Part shown: positions 37,420-46,606 of the stretch, in pieces
Position numbering within the stretch: the first letter of the stretch is position 1
How the letters are laid out: the number at the start of each line of letters is the position of its first letter
DNA from: Agromyces mediolanus
GTDB taxonomy: Bacteria; Actinomycetota; Actinomycetes; Actinomycetales; Microbacteriaceae
Direction of reading: 5' to 3'
Assembly: GCF_023715325.1 (NCBI RefSeq)
Contig: NZ_JAMBNX010000006.1
Coordinates: forward strand, 124,001 to 188,000
DNA length: 64,000 nt
Made by a program: the position numbers and the translations under genes
The notes under the pieces: generated by a model
Told to the model about the DNA's origin: nothing
Databases searched by the model: none
What the model saw: the letters and a program-made list of their open reading frames with translations, nothing else

Positions 37420-37662
37420 TCAGCCGCCGGACGGGGCATCCCCGACGGCGGTGACCACCGCGTCGACATCGTGCTCCGAGGCGGGCAGCCCCGCCTGCGT
37501 CAGCCGCTCGGTCACCATCCGCCGGACGTCGTCGACGTTGCCGAGGAGCGCATCGCCGCGCACCTGTTCGATCACGCCCTCGAGCTTCCGTCCGCGATCG
37601 GCATCGTCGTGGCCGTCCTCGACGGGCTCGGGCTGCGCGTGGGTCTCTTCTCCTGCGTCCAT
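37420..37662 (-). CDS. Small acidic hypothetical protein
   Basis: 80 residues. An acidic start MDAGEETHAQPEPVEDGHDDAD is followed by a helical core KLEGVIEQVRGDALLGNVDDVRRMVTERLTQAGLPASEHDVDAVV. No signal or membrane helix. Coding is supported by composition and the ordered helix pattern. The ATG at 37662 has only a weak GGGACGA upstream. Unrecognised; divergent from the P-type ATPase gene. Confidence 0.65.
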   Translation of the reverse strand: MDAGEETHAQPEPVEDGHDDADRGRKLEGVIEQVRGDALLGNVDDVRRMVTERLTQAGLPASEHDVDAVVTAVGDAPSGG

Positions 37663-37800
37663 GGCCCGATCGTCCCACCGGACCCCGTTGTCGCCCAGGG
37701 CCTTGACACGCACGCGGGGACGCTCGCGCCGCGCCTCGGCGCTGTGCCAGACTCGACCCCGTCGGCCGGGGGACGGCCGGCCGGGGGATCGGGGGAAGCG

Positions 37801-40257
37801 GTGGATGACGCGACGCAGCTCGAGGCCACCGATCCGGTCCGCGGCCTGAGCCGGGCCGAGGCCGAGCGGCGAGCGGCGTCCGGCTTCGCGAACATCGCGT
37901 CGGATGCCTCGAGCCGGAGCCTGTGGAGCATCCTCCGCGCGAACGTCTTCACGCTCTTCAACGGCATCGTCGTCGGCGGCTTCGCGCTGCTGTTCGCCCT
38001 CGGCCGCTGGCAGGACGCCCTGTTCGGGTTCGCCGCGATCGCGAACGCCGCGATCGGCGTCACCCAGGAGTACCGCGCCAAGCGGGCGCTCGACCGGCTC
38101 GCCCTCCTCCACGCGCCGAGAGCGCGCGTCGTCCGCGACGGCGAGGAGCAGGAGCTCGCCGTGCGCGAGGTCGTGCTCGGCGACCTCCTCGTGCTCCGCG
38201 CCGGCGATCAGGTCACCGCCGACGGCGTCGTGCTCGACGGGCGCCGCCTCGAGGCCGACGAGTCCCTGCTCACGGGCGAGTCCGACCCGGTCGACAAGCT
38301 GCCCGGCGACCGGGTGCTGTCCGGCTCGATCGTCGTCGCTGGTCAGGGGAGGGCCGTCGTGACCGCCGTCGGCGACCAGGCGTTCGCGGCCACGCTGACC
38401 GCGGAGGCGAAGCGCTTCTCGCTCGTGGCCTCCGAACTGCGCGGCTCGGTCGACCGCATCCTGAAGTGGATCACCTGGGCCATCTTCCCGATCATGATCG
38501 TCGTCGTGAACGCGAACATGCAGGCCGCGGGCGGCTGGCAGCACGCGATCGAGAGCGGCGCGTGGCGGGATGCCGCGACGGCCTCGGTCGCGGCCGTGAT
38601 CGCCATGATCCCGCTCGGGCTCGTGCTGATGACGAGCATCGCGTTCGCGGTCGGCGCCGTGAAGCTCGGCTCGCACAAGGTGCTCGTGCAGGAGCTGCCG
38701 GCGGTCGAGGGGCTCGCCCGCGTCGACCTCATCTGCCTCGACAAGACCGGCACCATCACGACGGGCGACATCCGCTTCGACGGGGTGCACGAGCTCGGCG
38801 GCGAGCGGCCCGCCGAGTGGGAGCGGGTTCTCGCCTGGCACGGGGCGGAGCCCGAGGCGAACGCCACGGCGCGCTGCCTCACCGAGCGGTTCCCCGACGA
38901 CGGCGGCATCGCCCCAGCGGATCGGATCGAGTTCTCCTCCGGACGCAAGTGGAGCGCGGTCTCCTTCGCCGACGGGGCCCGGGGGACCTGGGTCTTCGGC
39001 GCCCCGGAGTTCGTGCTCGCGGAGGGCGGCGCCGAGCGCGCCGGCGCCGGCGCCGCCGCGGCACTGCAGCGGGGGCGCGAGCTCGCGGCGAGCGGCCGGC
39101 GCACGCTGCTGCTCGCCCACTCGCCCGAGGTGCTCGACGCCGAGCTCGTCGAGCGCGCCGCGCTGCCCGGCGGGCTCGTGCCGGTCGCCCTGCTCACCTT
39201 CCGCGAGGTGGTGCGCGACGACGCGGCATCCACGCTCCGCTATTTCGCGAAGGAGGGCGTCGCCGTGCGGGTGATCTCGGGCGACAGCCCGCTGACGGTC
39301 GCCGCCGTCGCCCGTGAGGTCGGCCTCGACGCCGGAGCGGGCTTCGACGCCCGCGAGCTGCCGAGCGACCCGGCCGAGCTCGGGCGGGTGCTCGACGAGC
39401 ACCGCGTCTTCGGGCGCGTCACCCCGGTGCAGAAGCGGGCGATGGTGCACGCGCTGCAGGAGCGGGGGCACACCGTCGCGATGACCGGCGACGGCGTGAA
39501 CGACGCGCTCGCGATCAAGGACGCCGACATGGGCATCGCGATGGAGTCGGGCTCGGCCGCGACGAAGGCGGTGGCCCGCATCGTGCTGCTCGACAACCGC
39601 TTCTCGCACCTGCCGGGCGTCGTCGCGGAGGGGCGGCGGGTGATCGCCAACATCGAGCGGGTGTCGATGCTGTTCCTCTCGAAGACGGCGTACGCGATCA
39701 CGATGTCGGTGCTGTTCGGCATCCTGCTCTGGGCGTTCCCGCTGCTGCCCCGCCAGCTCTCCGTCACCGACGGGCTCACCATCGGCATCCCCGCCTTCCT
39801 CCTCGCACTGCTGCCGAACTCCAGGCGCTACGTGCCCGGCTTCCTCCGCCGCTCGTTGTCGTTCGCCATCCCGGCCGGGCTCGTCGTCGCAGGGGCGATC
39901 ACGGTCGTGTCCGGGATCGCGCGGGCGACGGGGGACGCCGAGGACGCCGTGCGCACGGCGTCGATGGTGACGCTCGCGCTCATCGGGCTGTGGATCCTCG
40001 GCGTCCTGTCGCGCCCGTTCACCTGGATCAAGGCGGGCGTGGTGGTCGCGATGGTCGTGGGCCTCGCGCTCGTGCTCGTCGTGCCGATCGCGCAGCAGTT
40101 CCTCGAGCTGGCCATGCCGGGGCGCGAGACGCTCATCGCGATGGCCTGGGCGGTGCCAGTCGCCTGGGTGCTGATCGAGGGGATCGGCTTCTGGCACCGC
40201 CGCCGGTTCGGCGCGGCCTCCGAGATCGAGGTGAAGCGGGTCAGGCGCCGGAGCTGA
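37801..40257 (+). CDS. ctpE: P-type ATPase, CtpE-like
   Basis: 818 residues from GTG 37801, which has GGGGGAAG 3-10 nt upstream. All P-type motifs are present: LLTGESDPVDK (actuator), ICLDKTGTITTGD (phosphorylated Asp) and AMTGDGVNDALAIKDADMGIAM (hinge). Membrane segments lie near residues 45-85, 225-285 and in a C-terminal group from about 620. There is no N-terminal heavy-metal domain. Size and layout match mycobacterial CtpE, for which calcium uptake has been reported. The transported ion here is inferred. Its last 17 nt overlap the 3' end of the convergent MFS gene. Confidence 0.88.
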   Translation: MDDATQLEATDPVRGLSRAEAERRAASGFANIASDASSRSLWSILRANVFTLFNGIVVGGFALLFALGRWQDALFGFAAIANAAIGVTQEYRAKRALDRLALLHAPRARVVRDGEEQELAVREVVLGDLLVLRAGDQVTADGVVLDGRRLEADESLLTGESDPVDKLPGDRVLSGSIVVAGQGRAVVTAVGDQAFAATLTAEAKRFSLVASELRGSVDRILKWITWAIFPIMIVVVNANMQAAGGWQHAIESGAWRDAATASVAAVIAMIPLGLVLMTSIAFAVGAVKLGSHKVLVQELPAVEGLARVDLICLDKTGTITTGDIRFDGVHELGGERPAEWERVLAWHGAEPEANATARCLTERFPDDGGIAPADRIEFSSGRKWSAVSFADGARGTWVFGAPEFVLAEGGAERAGAGAAAALQRGRELAASGRRTLLLAHSPEVLDAELVERAALPGGLVPVALLTFREVVRDDAASTLRYFAKEGVAVRVISGDSPLTVAAVAREVGLDAGAGFDARELPSDPAELGRVLDEHRVFGRVTPVQKRAMVHALQERGHTVAMTGDGVNDALAIKDADMGIAMESGSAATKAVARIVLLDNRFSHLPGVVAEGRRVIANIERVSMLFLSKTAYAITMSVLFGILLWAFPLLPRQLSVTDGLTIGIPAFLLALLPNSRRYVPGFLRRSLSFAIPAGLVVAGAITVVSGIARATGDAEDAVRTASMVTLALIGLWILGVLSRPFTWIKAGVVVAMVVGLALVLVVPIAQQFLELAMPGRETLIAMAWAVPVAWVLIEGIGFWHRRRFGAASEIEVKRVRRRS

Positions 40258-41680
40258 GCTCCGCCGCCTCCGGCTGCTCCGCGTCCGAGGCGCCCCGGCC
40301 CCGGCCGCGCAGGAACAGCACCGCCGCGAGGAAGCCGACCGCCGCGACGATCGCCGCGCCGAGGAACGCGGCCGCGTAGCCGGAGGTGAGGCCCGCGGCA
40401 TCCGTCCCGCTCGTCGCGGCCGCGCCGACCGCGGTGAGGATGGCGAGGCCGACCGCCGAGCCGATCTGGTAGCTCGTGTTGACGAGTCCCGAGGCGACCC
40501 CCGCCTCCTCCGGTCGTGCGGCGCTGATCGCGGTGCCGAGGGACGGCACGAAGGCGAGCGCCATGCCGAACGCGGCGACGAGCGAGGCCGGCAGCACGTC
40601 GAGCGCGTACGCGCCGTCCGGGCGCACGAGGGCGAGCCAGCCGAGGCCGACCGCGAGGAGCACGAAGCCCCAGGCGATGAGCGCCTTCGCGCCGAAGCGG
40701 GCCTGCAGCCGGGGCGCGAGCGCCACCATCACGACGACGATGAGCGCCGTCATCGGCAGGAGTGCCGCGCCCGAGGCGAAGGCGCCGGCACCGAGCACCT
40801 GCTGCAGGTAGAGGTTCAGGAAGAACCACATCGGCACCCAGGCGGCACCGAGCAGGAGCTGGGCGAGGTTCGCGCCGCCGAGCTGCGGGGCGCGGAAGAG
40901 GCCGAGCCTGAGGAGCGGGGTGCGGCGACGGGCCTGGATCACGAAGAAGAGCGCGAGGAGCACGACGCCGACGACGAGGCCGATGACCGTCTCGGGTCCG
41001 CCCCAGCCGGCCTCCGGCGCGCGGACGACCGCGTACACGATGGCGGCGAGGCCGAGCGTCGCCGTGACGGCGCCGCCGAGGTCGACCGAGCCGCGGCCTC
41101 CGGGAACGGCGGGGAGGGCCGCCGGCGTGAGCGCGATGACGAGCACCGCGATCGGCACGGTCACGTAGAAGACCCACGGCCAGCTCGCGTACTCGGTGAG
41201 CACGCCGCCGAGGAACACGCCCGCGGTGCCGCCGATCGGCGCCGCAGCGCCGTACACGGCGAAGGCGCGGGGGAGCTCGGCGGTGCCGCCGAAGAGCGCC
41301 ATGAGCAGCGAGAGCGCGGCGGGCGCGATGAGTGCCGCCCCGCCGCCCTGCACGGCGCGGCCGACGATCTCGGTGACCGCGTCGGGCGCGGCGCCGGCGA
41401 CGATCGAGCCGAGCGCGAGGATGACCCAGCCGGCGATGAAGACGCGGCGGGCGCCGAGCACGTCGGCGAGGCGGCCGCCGAGGAGGAGGAGCCCGCCGAA
41501 GGCGACGACGTAGGCGTTGAACACCCACGACAGCGACTCGGGGGAGAAGCCGAGGGCCGCCTGCATATCGGGCAGGGCGACCCCGATGATCGAGGTGTCC
41601 ATGATGACGACGAATTGAGCGGCCGCGATGAGCGCGAGGCCGAGACCGCGGCGGGCGCCGGATCTGCTGCTGGGTGACAT
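40241..41680 (-). CDS. MFS exporter, DHA2-like drug/proton antiporter
   Basis: 479 residues with about 14 membrane segments, as in the DHA2 subfamily. Marks: QFVVIMDTSIIGVALPDMQAALGFSPESLSWVFNAYVVAFGGLLLLGGRLADVLGARRVF (motifs D1 and A), RAVQGGGAALIAPAALSLL and PIGGTAGVFLGGVLTEYASWPWVFYVTVPI (motif C region). It exports drugs or other toxic compounds by proton exchange. GGAGC precedes the ATG. The promoter is a good sigma-A type with a CsoR/CstR-like palindrome just after the -10, so expression may answer to copper, persulfide or another inducer of that sensor family. Confidence 0.92.
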   Translation of the reverse strand: MSPSSRSGARRGLGLALIAAAQFVVIMDTSIIGVALPDMQAALGFSPESLSWVFNAYVVAFGGLLLLGGRLADVLGARRVFIAGWVILALGSIVAGAAPDAVTEIVGRAVQGGGAALIAPAALSLLMALFGGTAELPRAFAVYGAAAPIGGTAGVFLGGVLTEYASWPWVFYVTVPIAVLVIALTPAALPAVPGGRGSVDLGGAVTATLGLAAIVYAVVRAPEAGWGGPETVIGLVVGVVLLALFFVIQARRRTPLLRLGLFRAPQLGGANLAQLLLGAAWVPMWFFLNLYLQQVLGAGAFASGAALLPMTALIVVVMVALAPRLQARFGAKALIAWGFVLLAVGLGWLALVRPDGAYALDVLPASLVAAFGMALAFVPSLGTAISAARPEEAGVASGLVNTSYQIGSAVGLAILTAVGAAATSGTDAAGLTSGYAAAFLGAAIVAAVGFLAAVLFLRGRGRGASDAEQPEAAELSSGA

Positions 41681-41723
41681 GGTTCTGCTCCGTTTCGGAC
41701 GGGGGCTCGGGATCCGAGCGTTA

Positions 41724-41740
41724 ATACCCCTAGGGGGTAT
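41724..41740. promoter_or_regulatory. CsoR/CstR-like operator
   Basis: ATACCCC-TAG-GGGGTAT, perfect 7-bp arms. AT-flanked G/C tracts of this kind are the binding sites of CsoR-family (DUF156) repressors. It starts just downstream of the -10 of the MFS gene, over the predicted transcription start. Confidence 0.6.
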
Positions 41741-41741
41741 A

Positions 41742-41770
41742 GATATAGCGGAGCGTCGTGCCGGCGTCAA
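41742..41770 (-). promoter_or_regulatory. Promoter of the MFS exporter gene
   Basis: On the minus strand: -35 TTGACG (41770-41765), 17-nt spacer, -10 TATATC (41747-41742). Confidence 0.75.
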
Positions 41771-41815
41771 GCCGCGTGACGTCGTTAGCATGGCGGAGGA
41801 GAGACGGGAGCCTCG

Positions 41816-42499
41816 ATGACGGACGCCAACGGCCAGCAGATCACCCCAGGGTGGTACCCCGACCCCGCCGGTGGCGGCGGACAGCGCTGGTGGGACGGGA
41901 TCGGCTGGACCGAGCACGTCGCGCCGGGCGTGCCTGCGGCCCCCGCGCCGGCCGCCCCGCTCGCGGATCCACCAGCTGCCGGTCCCGCGCCGTACCGGGG
42001 CTACGCGACGCAGTGGACCCGGGTGCCAGTCGGCACCAAGTCGGACACCGTGTGGGTCTGGCTCATCGTGTTCATCCCGCTCATCGGGATCTTCGGTCTC
42101 TTCTTCTGGGACGTGCAGGGATACCTCCGGGAGTCGATGGCGAACCCCTACGGCTCGAGCCTGTCGATGATGCTCGACCCCTGGTACCTCTCGATGATGG
42201 TCATCGGCTGGGTGAGCTACGGGCTCCTGGTCTGGTTCTCCTACCTCGACTACGCGGCGCTCGGTCGGCTCGGGTTCCAGCGTCGGTTCCACTGGGCGTG
42301 GGCGTTCCTGTGGTCGGCGGTCTACGTCGTCGGTCGCAGCGTCTTCGTGCGCCGGCAGAGCGGCAATCGCGGCTCCGGTCCGCTCTGGGCGGTCATCGCG
42401 GTGAACGTGGCCGCATTCCTCATCGCGCTCATCTGGATGATCTGGTTCTTCGCGCAGGTCTACGAGGCGGTCCGCGGAATGCCGATGACGAGCTACTGA
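41816..42499 (+). CDS. DUF2510 membrane protein
   Basis: 227 residues. The N-terminal DUF2510 motif is clear: ITPGWYPDPAGGGGQRWWDGIGWTEHV, a small domain of unknown role common in actinobacteria. A Pro/Ala linker leads to four membrane segments (about 75-98, 120-145, 155-175 and 190-215) with Trp-rich ends. GGGAG lies 6 nt before the ATG. Ligand and function are unknown. A strong terminator follows. Confidence 0.88.
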   Translation: MTDANGQQITPGWYPDPAGGGGQRWWDGIGWTEHVAPGVPAAPAPAAPLADPPAAGPAPYRGYATQWTRVPVGTKSDTVWVWLIVFIPLIGIFGLFFWDVQGYLRESMANPYGSSLSMMLDPWYLSMMVIGWVSYGLLVWFSYLDYAALGRLGFQRRFHWAWAFLWSAVYVVGRSVFVRRQSGNRGSGPLWAVIAVNVAAFLIALIWMIWFFAQVYEAVRGMPMTSY

Positions 42500-42519
42500 G
42501 CCTCGCCGCCGCGCGACGC

Positions 42520-42558
42520 CGAACGCCCCCGTATCCGTTCCGGATGCGGGGGCGTTCG
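42520..42558 (+). terminator. Terminator after the DUF2510 gene
   Basis: An 18-bp stem (left arm starting CGAACGCCCCCG at 42520, right arm ending 42558) with a TTC loop and one G-T pair. Confidence 0.8.
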
Positions 42559-42594
42559 CTGCTCGCGCCGTGCACTGCGCGGTAACGGTTTGAA

Positions 42595-42616
42595 AACATC
42601 ACTAGTCATTCATGTT
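42595..42616. promoter_or_regulatory. AT-rich imperfect palindrome, possible TetR operator
   Basis: AACAT (42595-42599) and ATGTT (42612-42616) flank ACTAGT-containing DNA and reach into the -35 of the APC permease promoter. The two TetR genes at 46.0-47.2 kb are candidate binders. Confidence 0.4.
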
Positions 42617-42643
42617 GTGAGTTTCAATAACTCCTTCTAGGCT
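42615..42643 (+). promoter_or_regulatory. Promoter of the APC permease gene
   Basis: -35 TTGTGA (42615-42620), 17-nt spacer, -10 TAGGCT (42638-42643), giving a leader of about 65 nt. Confidence 0.65.
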
Positions 42644-42714
42644 CGCACTCGTTCAAGCCGACGGCACTGCCGCGGCGCCAGCGACGGGGCGACGGATGCC
42701 TCGGAGACACAAGG

Positions 42715-44148
42715 ATGTGCGCAGTGACAGCACCGACCCTCAAGCGCTCGCTCGGGATGTGGGCCATCGTCGGGCTCGGCCTCGGCTACATGGCCCCGGT
42801 GACCGTGTTCGACACCTTCGGCATCGTGAGCGAGGAGACCGACGGCGTCGTGCCGACGGCGTACCTCGTGGGGCTCGTCGTGCTGCTGTTCACCGCGCTC
42901 AGCTACGGCGCCATGGTGCGCGCGTTCCCGGCCGCCGGCTCCGCGTACACCTACACGCGCGAGGCGATCCACCCGGGGCTCGGCTTCCTCGTCGGCTGGG
43001 CCTCGCTGCTCGACTACCTGCTGCTGCCCGTCGTGAACGCGGTCATCATCCGCCTCTACATGGAGCAGTTCTTCCCCGAGGTGCCGGGGTGGGTCTGGGT
43101 GGTCGGCGTCGCAGCCCTCCTCATCGGGCTCAACGTCGTGAGCGTCAAGGCGACATCCCGGGTGAACGGCGTGCTGCTCATCGCCGCGCTCGCCGGCATC
43201 GCGGCGTTCCTCGTGCTCGCCGGGCTGCAGATCTCGAAGGGCCTGGGCACCGGCACGCTGTTCTCGTTGCAGCCCATCTGGCACGACGGCGTGCAGCTGT
43301 CGGCCGTGCTCGCGGGCACCACGATCGTGGCCTTCTCCTTCATCGGCTTCGACGCCGTCACGATGTACGCCGAGGAGGCGAAGGACCCGAACGCGGTGCC
43401 GCGGGCGGTCATGCTCACCGTGCTCATCGGCGGCGCGATCTTCTTCGCGGGCGCGTGGTTCGCGCAGTCCGCCTTCCCGACGCTCGACGGCTTCGAGTAC
43501 ACCGACGACACCCTGCCCGAGCTGGCGCTGTTCGTCGGCGGCCAGGCGTTCCAGCTGCTGTTCGTCGCGGTCGCCTTCGCCGCAGCCGTGGCCTCGGGCC
43601 TGTCCTCGCACGCGAGCGTCTCCCGGCTGCTGTACGTGATGGGCCGGAACGGCGTGCTCGCCCCGAAGCGCTGGTTCGGCGCGGTGAGTCCGCGCTTCCG
43701 CACCCCGGTGTTCACCACCGTGCTCGCGGGCCTCGTCGTGCTGCTCGCGATCACGCCCACGCTCGACCTCATCTCCTCGGTGATCAACTTCGGCGCCCTC
43801 ATCGCCTTCACCTTCGTGAACCTCGCCGTCATCGCCCACTACGCGATCCGCCAGGGCCGCCGGCGCACACCCGCCGACATCGTGCGCTTCATCGTGCTGC
43901 CGCTCCTCGGCGCGGCAGGGACGGGCCTCCTCTGGGTGCACCTGAGCGCCGACGCGATGATCCTCGGCACGGTCTGGACCGTCGTCGGCGTCATCGTGCT
44001 CTTCGCCGTCACCCGCGGCTTCCGCCGCCCCGTCGCCGAACTCGGCATCGATGAGGCCGACGCCGCCGACGCCGCCGACGCTGCCGACGGGCCGGATGCC
44101 GACGAGGCATCCGAACCCGACGAGGTGCCCACCGTGCCGACCCGGTAG
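42715..44148 (+). CDS. APC-family amino acid/amine permease
   Basis: 477 residues with 12 membrane segments. APC marks: SLGMWAIVGLGLGYMAPVTVFDTFG, FPAAGSAYTYTREAIHPGLGFLVGWASLLDY and AFSFIGFDAVTMYAEEAKDP. The C-terminal tail is acidic, with ADAADAADAADGPDADEA repeats. It imports or exchanges amino acids, amines or related compounds by proton or sodium coupling. GGAG lies 13-16 nt before the ATG at 42715. The lipoprotein amidohydrolase follows after 40 nt, so the two probably form an operon in which an outside amidase feeds the permease. Confidence 0.92.
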   Translation: MCAVTAPTLKRSLGMWAIVGLGLGYMAPVTVFDTFGIVSEETDGVVPTAYLVGLVVLLFTALSYGAMVRAFPAAGSAYTYTREAIHPGLGFLVGWASLLDYLLLPVVNAVIIRLYMEQFFPEVPGWVWVVGVAALLIGLNVVSVKATSRVNGVLLIAALAGIAAFLVLAGLQISKGLGTGTLFSLQPIWHDGVQLSAVLAGTTIVAFSFIGFDAVTMYAEEAKDPNAVPRAVMLTVLIGGAIFFAGAWFAQSAFPTLDGFEYTDDTLPELALFVGGQAFQLLFVAVAFAAAVASGLSSHASVSRLLYVMGRNGVLAPKRWFGAVSPRFRTPVFTTVLAGLVVLLAITPTLDLISSVINFGALIAFTFVNLAVIAHYAIRQGRRRTPADIVRFIVLPLLGAAGTGLLWVHLSADAMILGTVWTVVGVIVLFAVTRGFRRPVAELGIDEADAADAADAADGPDADEASEPDEVPTVPTR

Positions 44149-44188
44149 CCACCCCCGAACGACCATCCCACCCCAGAAAGGAACGCGC

Positions 44189-46006
44189 ATGCGCACCCCC
44201 ACCCACCCCTCTCCGAGACGAACACGCCTCCTGGCGATCGGCATCGCGGCCGTCGTCACCGGCCTCCTCGCCGCGTGCACCCCCGCCACCCCGGCCTCCG
44301 ACGCGGACGCCGCCGACACGGTGCTGACGAACGGCTTCGTCTGGACCGTCGACGCCGAGAACAGCGTGCAGCAGGCCGTCGCCATCACCGACGGCGAGAT
44401 CGTGTACGTCGGCGACGACGCCGGCGCGAAGCAGCTCATCGGCGAGCGCACCGAGGTGATCGACCTCGACGGCAAGATGCTGATGCCGGGCATGCAGGAC
44501 GCCCACGTGCACACCTTCCTCGGCGGCGACAAGCTGACGGCCTGCAACCTGAACTTCGAGTCGCTGACGATCCCCCAGTTCCAGGAGAAGATCCAGGGAT
44601 GCCTCGACGAGGAGGGCGACACCGACAAGCCCCTCATCGTCGAGACCTGGTACCGCCAGGCGATGCAGCCGCAGGGCGTCACCGTCGACAAGACCGTGCT
44701 CGACGCGCTCGACACCGAGCGCGCGGTGCTCGTGTACACGACCGACGGGCACTCGGTGCTGTTGAACTCGAAGGCGCTCGAGGTTGCGAACATCACCTCG
44801 GAGCACTCCGGCCCGCCGCACATCGAGGTCGACGCGAACGGCGTGCCGAACGGCATCCTCGAAGAGGGCGCCGCGTTCATGGCGCGCGGCAAGATCGTGC
44901 CGCCGCGCACGCTCGACGAGAGCGTCACCTCAGCGTCGGCGGCGATGTCGGCGCTGTCCGCCGTCGGCGTCACGGCCTACCTGGACCAGATCTCCGGCGA
45001 GGACATCGCCTCGGCGATGACCGAGCTGCGGGAGCGCGGCGAGCTGACGACGCGCGTGTTCCTCGCGCCGAACATCTCCGCCGAGCTTGGCCAGGCCGAC
45101 CCGCGCGCCGCGGTCGACGAGGTGCTCGCGTACCGCGAGCAGTGGGGGACGGATGCCTCGGCCCAGGAGCCGGGCATCGCGGTGAACAACGTCGCGGAGT
45201 TCGGCCTCGACGGCGTGTTGCAGGCGCCGGCGCTGACGGCGTCCTTCCTCGAGCCGTACTACGTGAACGTCGGCACCGAGGAGGCGCCCGACTGGCAGCC
45301 CGGCACCGACGCGGGGCCCGAGCCCGCGTACACGGCCGAGCAGATGGGGGCGATCGTCGCGCTGCTCCTCGACGAGGACATCACCCCGGAGCCGCACGCG
45401 ATCGGCGACCGCGCGGTGCGCACCGCCCTCGACGCCTTCGAGATCGCCCGCGCCCAGTCCGACTCGGACACGCCGCTCGCCATCGCGCACGCGGAGTCGG
45501 TGCACCCCGACGATCTGGCGCGCTTCGCGGAGCTCGACGTGCTGCCCGCCATGGGGCTGCAGTGGGCGAAGCCCGCGTTCGACTCGATCGACGCCGCCCA
45601 GGACACCCTCGGGCCTGAGCGGTTCGCCCGCACCGAGCCGATCGGCAGTCTCGCCGACGCGGGCGCGCAGGTCGCGAACGGCAGCGACTGGCCGGTCGAC
45701 CCGCTGAACCCGTTCGCCTCGCTGCAGATCTCGATGACCCGCGAGAACCCGGACGGCGGCGAGCGCTTCACCGGCAAGCTCGGCGAGGACCGCGGGCTCA
45801 CGATCGAGGAGGCGATCCGCGCGATGACGATCAACCCGGCACGCATCATGCACGGCGACGACACCACCGGATCGATCGAGGTCGGCAAGTACGCGGACCT
45901 CATCGTGCTCGACCGCAACATCACCGAGGTGCCGACCGACGAGATCGTCGACACGAAGGTCGAGCTCACCCTGCTCGGCGGGAAGGCCGTCTACGGCACG
46001 CTCTGA
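44189..46006 (+). CDS. YtcJ-like amidohydrolase, lipoprotein
   Basis: 605 residues. A lipoprotein signal with lipobox LLAAC (Cys about 30) anchors it outside the cell, which is uncommon for this enzyme family. Domain marks: DTVLTNGFVWTVDAENSVQQAVAITDGEIVYVG, the metal site MPGMQDAHVHTFLGG, PEPHAIGDRAV, LAIAHAESVHPDD, VANGSDWPVDPLNPFASLQISMTR and INPARIMHGDDTTGSIEVGKYADLIVLD. The family is amidohydrolase 3 and includes N-substituted formamide deformylase. AAAGGAA precedes the ATG. Substrate unknown. Downstream of the APC permease and convergent with two TetR genes, 6 nt away. Confidence 0.92.
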   Translation: MRTPTHPSPRRTRLLAIGIAAVVTGLLAACTPATPASDADAADTVLTNGFVWTVDAENSVQQAVAITDGEIVYVGDDAGAKQLIGERTEVIDLDGKMLMPGMQDAHVHTFLGGDKLTACNLNFESLTIPQFQEKIQGCLDEEGDTDKPLIVETWYRQAMQPQGVTVDKTVLDALDTERAVLVYTTDGHSVLLNSKALEVANITSEHSGPPHIEVDANGVPNGILEEGAAFMARGKIVPPRTLDESVTSASAAMSALSAVGVTAYLDQISGEDIASAMTELRERGELTTRVFLAPNISAELGQADPRAAVDEVLAYREQWGTDASAQEPGIAVNNVAEFGLDGVLQAPALTASFLEPYYVNVGTEEAPDWQPGTDAGPEPAYTAEQMGAIVALLLDEDITPEPHAIGDRAVRTALDAFEIARAQSDSDTPLAIAHAESVHPDDLARFAELDVLPAMGLQWAKPAFDSIDAAQDTLGPERFARTEPIGSLADAGAQVANGSDWPVDPLNPFASLQISMTRENPDGGERFTGKLGEDRGLTIEEAIRAMTINPARIMHGDDTTGSIEVGKYADLIVLDRNITEVPTDEIVDTKVELTLLGGKAVYGTL

Positions 46007-46012
46007 GCCCGA

Positions 46013-46606
46013 TCACGCCCGCCGGATCGTCGACAGCACCACGTCGAGGGTCCGGCGGGCGTCGTCCGGGGTGATCAGCCCGGCGAGCCAGCGCTGGCTG
46101 AGCCCTTCGACCAGGGCCGTGAGGAGTTCGGCCACAGCCTGCGGCGCCGCGGCCGTCTCGACCGAGCCGTCGGCGAGGCCGCGCAGGATGCCGATGGTGA
46201 CCTGTTCGTTCCAACGCTCCGTCGCGCGCTGCACCGCCTCGGCGAGTTCGGGGTCCTCGATCGGCAGCGCGGTCACCTCGTTCCAGATGAGGTTCAGGTC
46301 GCGCACCTCGGGGGAGTCGTCGAACTCGGCGTGCAGCGCACTGCGCAGCGCCTCGTAGCCGCTCGCCTCGCGGTCGAGGTGCAGCAGGTTCACCGAGGGC
46401 GCCCGTTCGGCCGCGTACTGGAAGACCCCGCGGACGAGTGCCTGCCGATTCGGGAAGTGGTAGTACGTCAACTGCGGGGTGACGCCGGCGCGCGCCGTGA
46501 TGTCCTTCACGACGAACGCGTCGAGCCCGCGCTCGCCGATCACCTGCGCCGCGGCCGCGAGGATGCGGTCGCGTTTCGAGGGGGGCTTCTCCGTCTCAGC
46601 CGGCAT
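46013..46606 (-). CDS. TetR-family regulator
   Basis: 197 residues. The N-terminal helix-turn-helix is complete: RDRILAAAAQVIGERGLDAFVVKDITARAGVTPQLTYYHFPNRQALVRGVF. The C-terminal domain is all helical, with a BetI-like layout. Its start lies 11 nt inside the end of the upstream TetR gene, so the two are co-translated. It may sense the substrate of the APC permease or the amidohydrolase. No cofactor motif is visible. Confidence 0.93.
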   Translation of the reverse strand: MPAETEKPPSKRDRILAAAAQVIGERGLDAFVVKDITARAGVTPQLTYYHFPNRQALVRGVFQYAAERAPSVNLLHLDREASGYEALRSALHAEFDDSPEVRDLNLIWNEVTALPIEDPELAEAVQRATERWNEQVTIGILRGLADGSVETAAAPQAVAELLTALVEGLSQRWLAGLITPDDARRTLDVVLSTIRRA

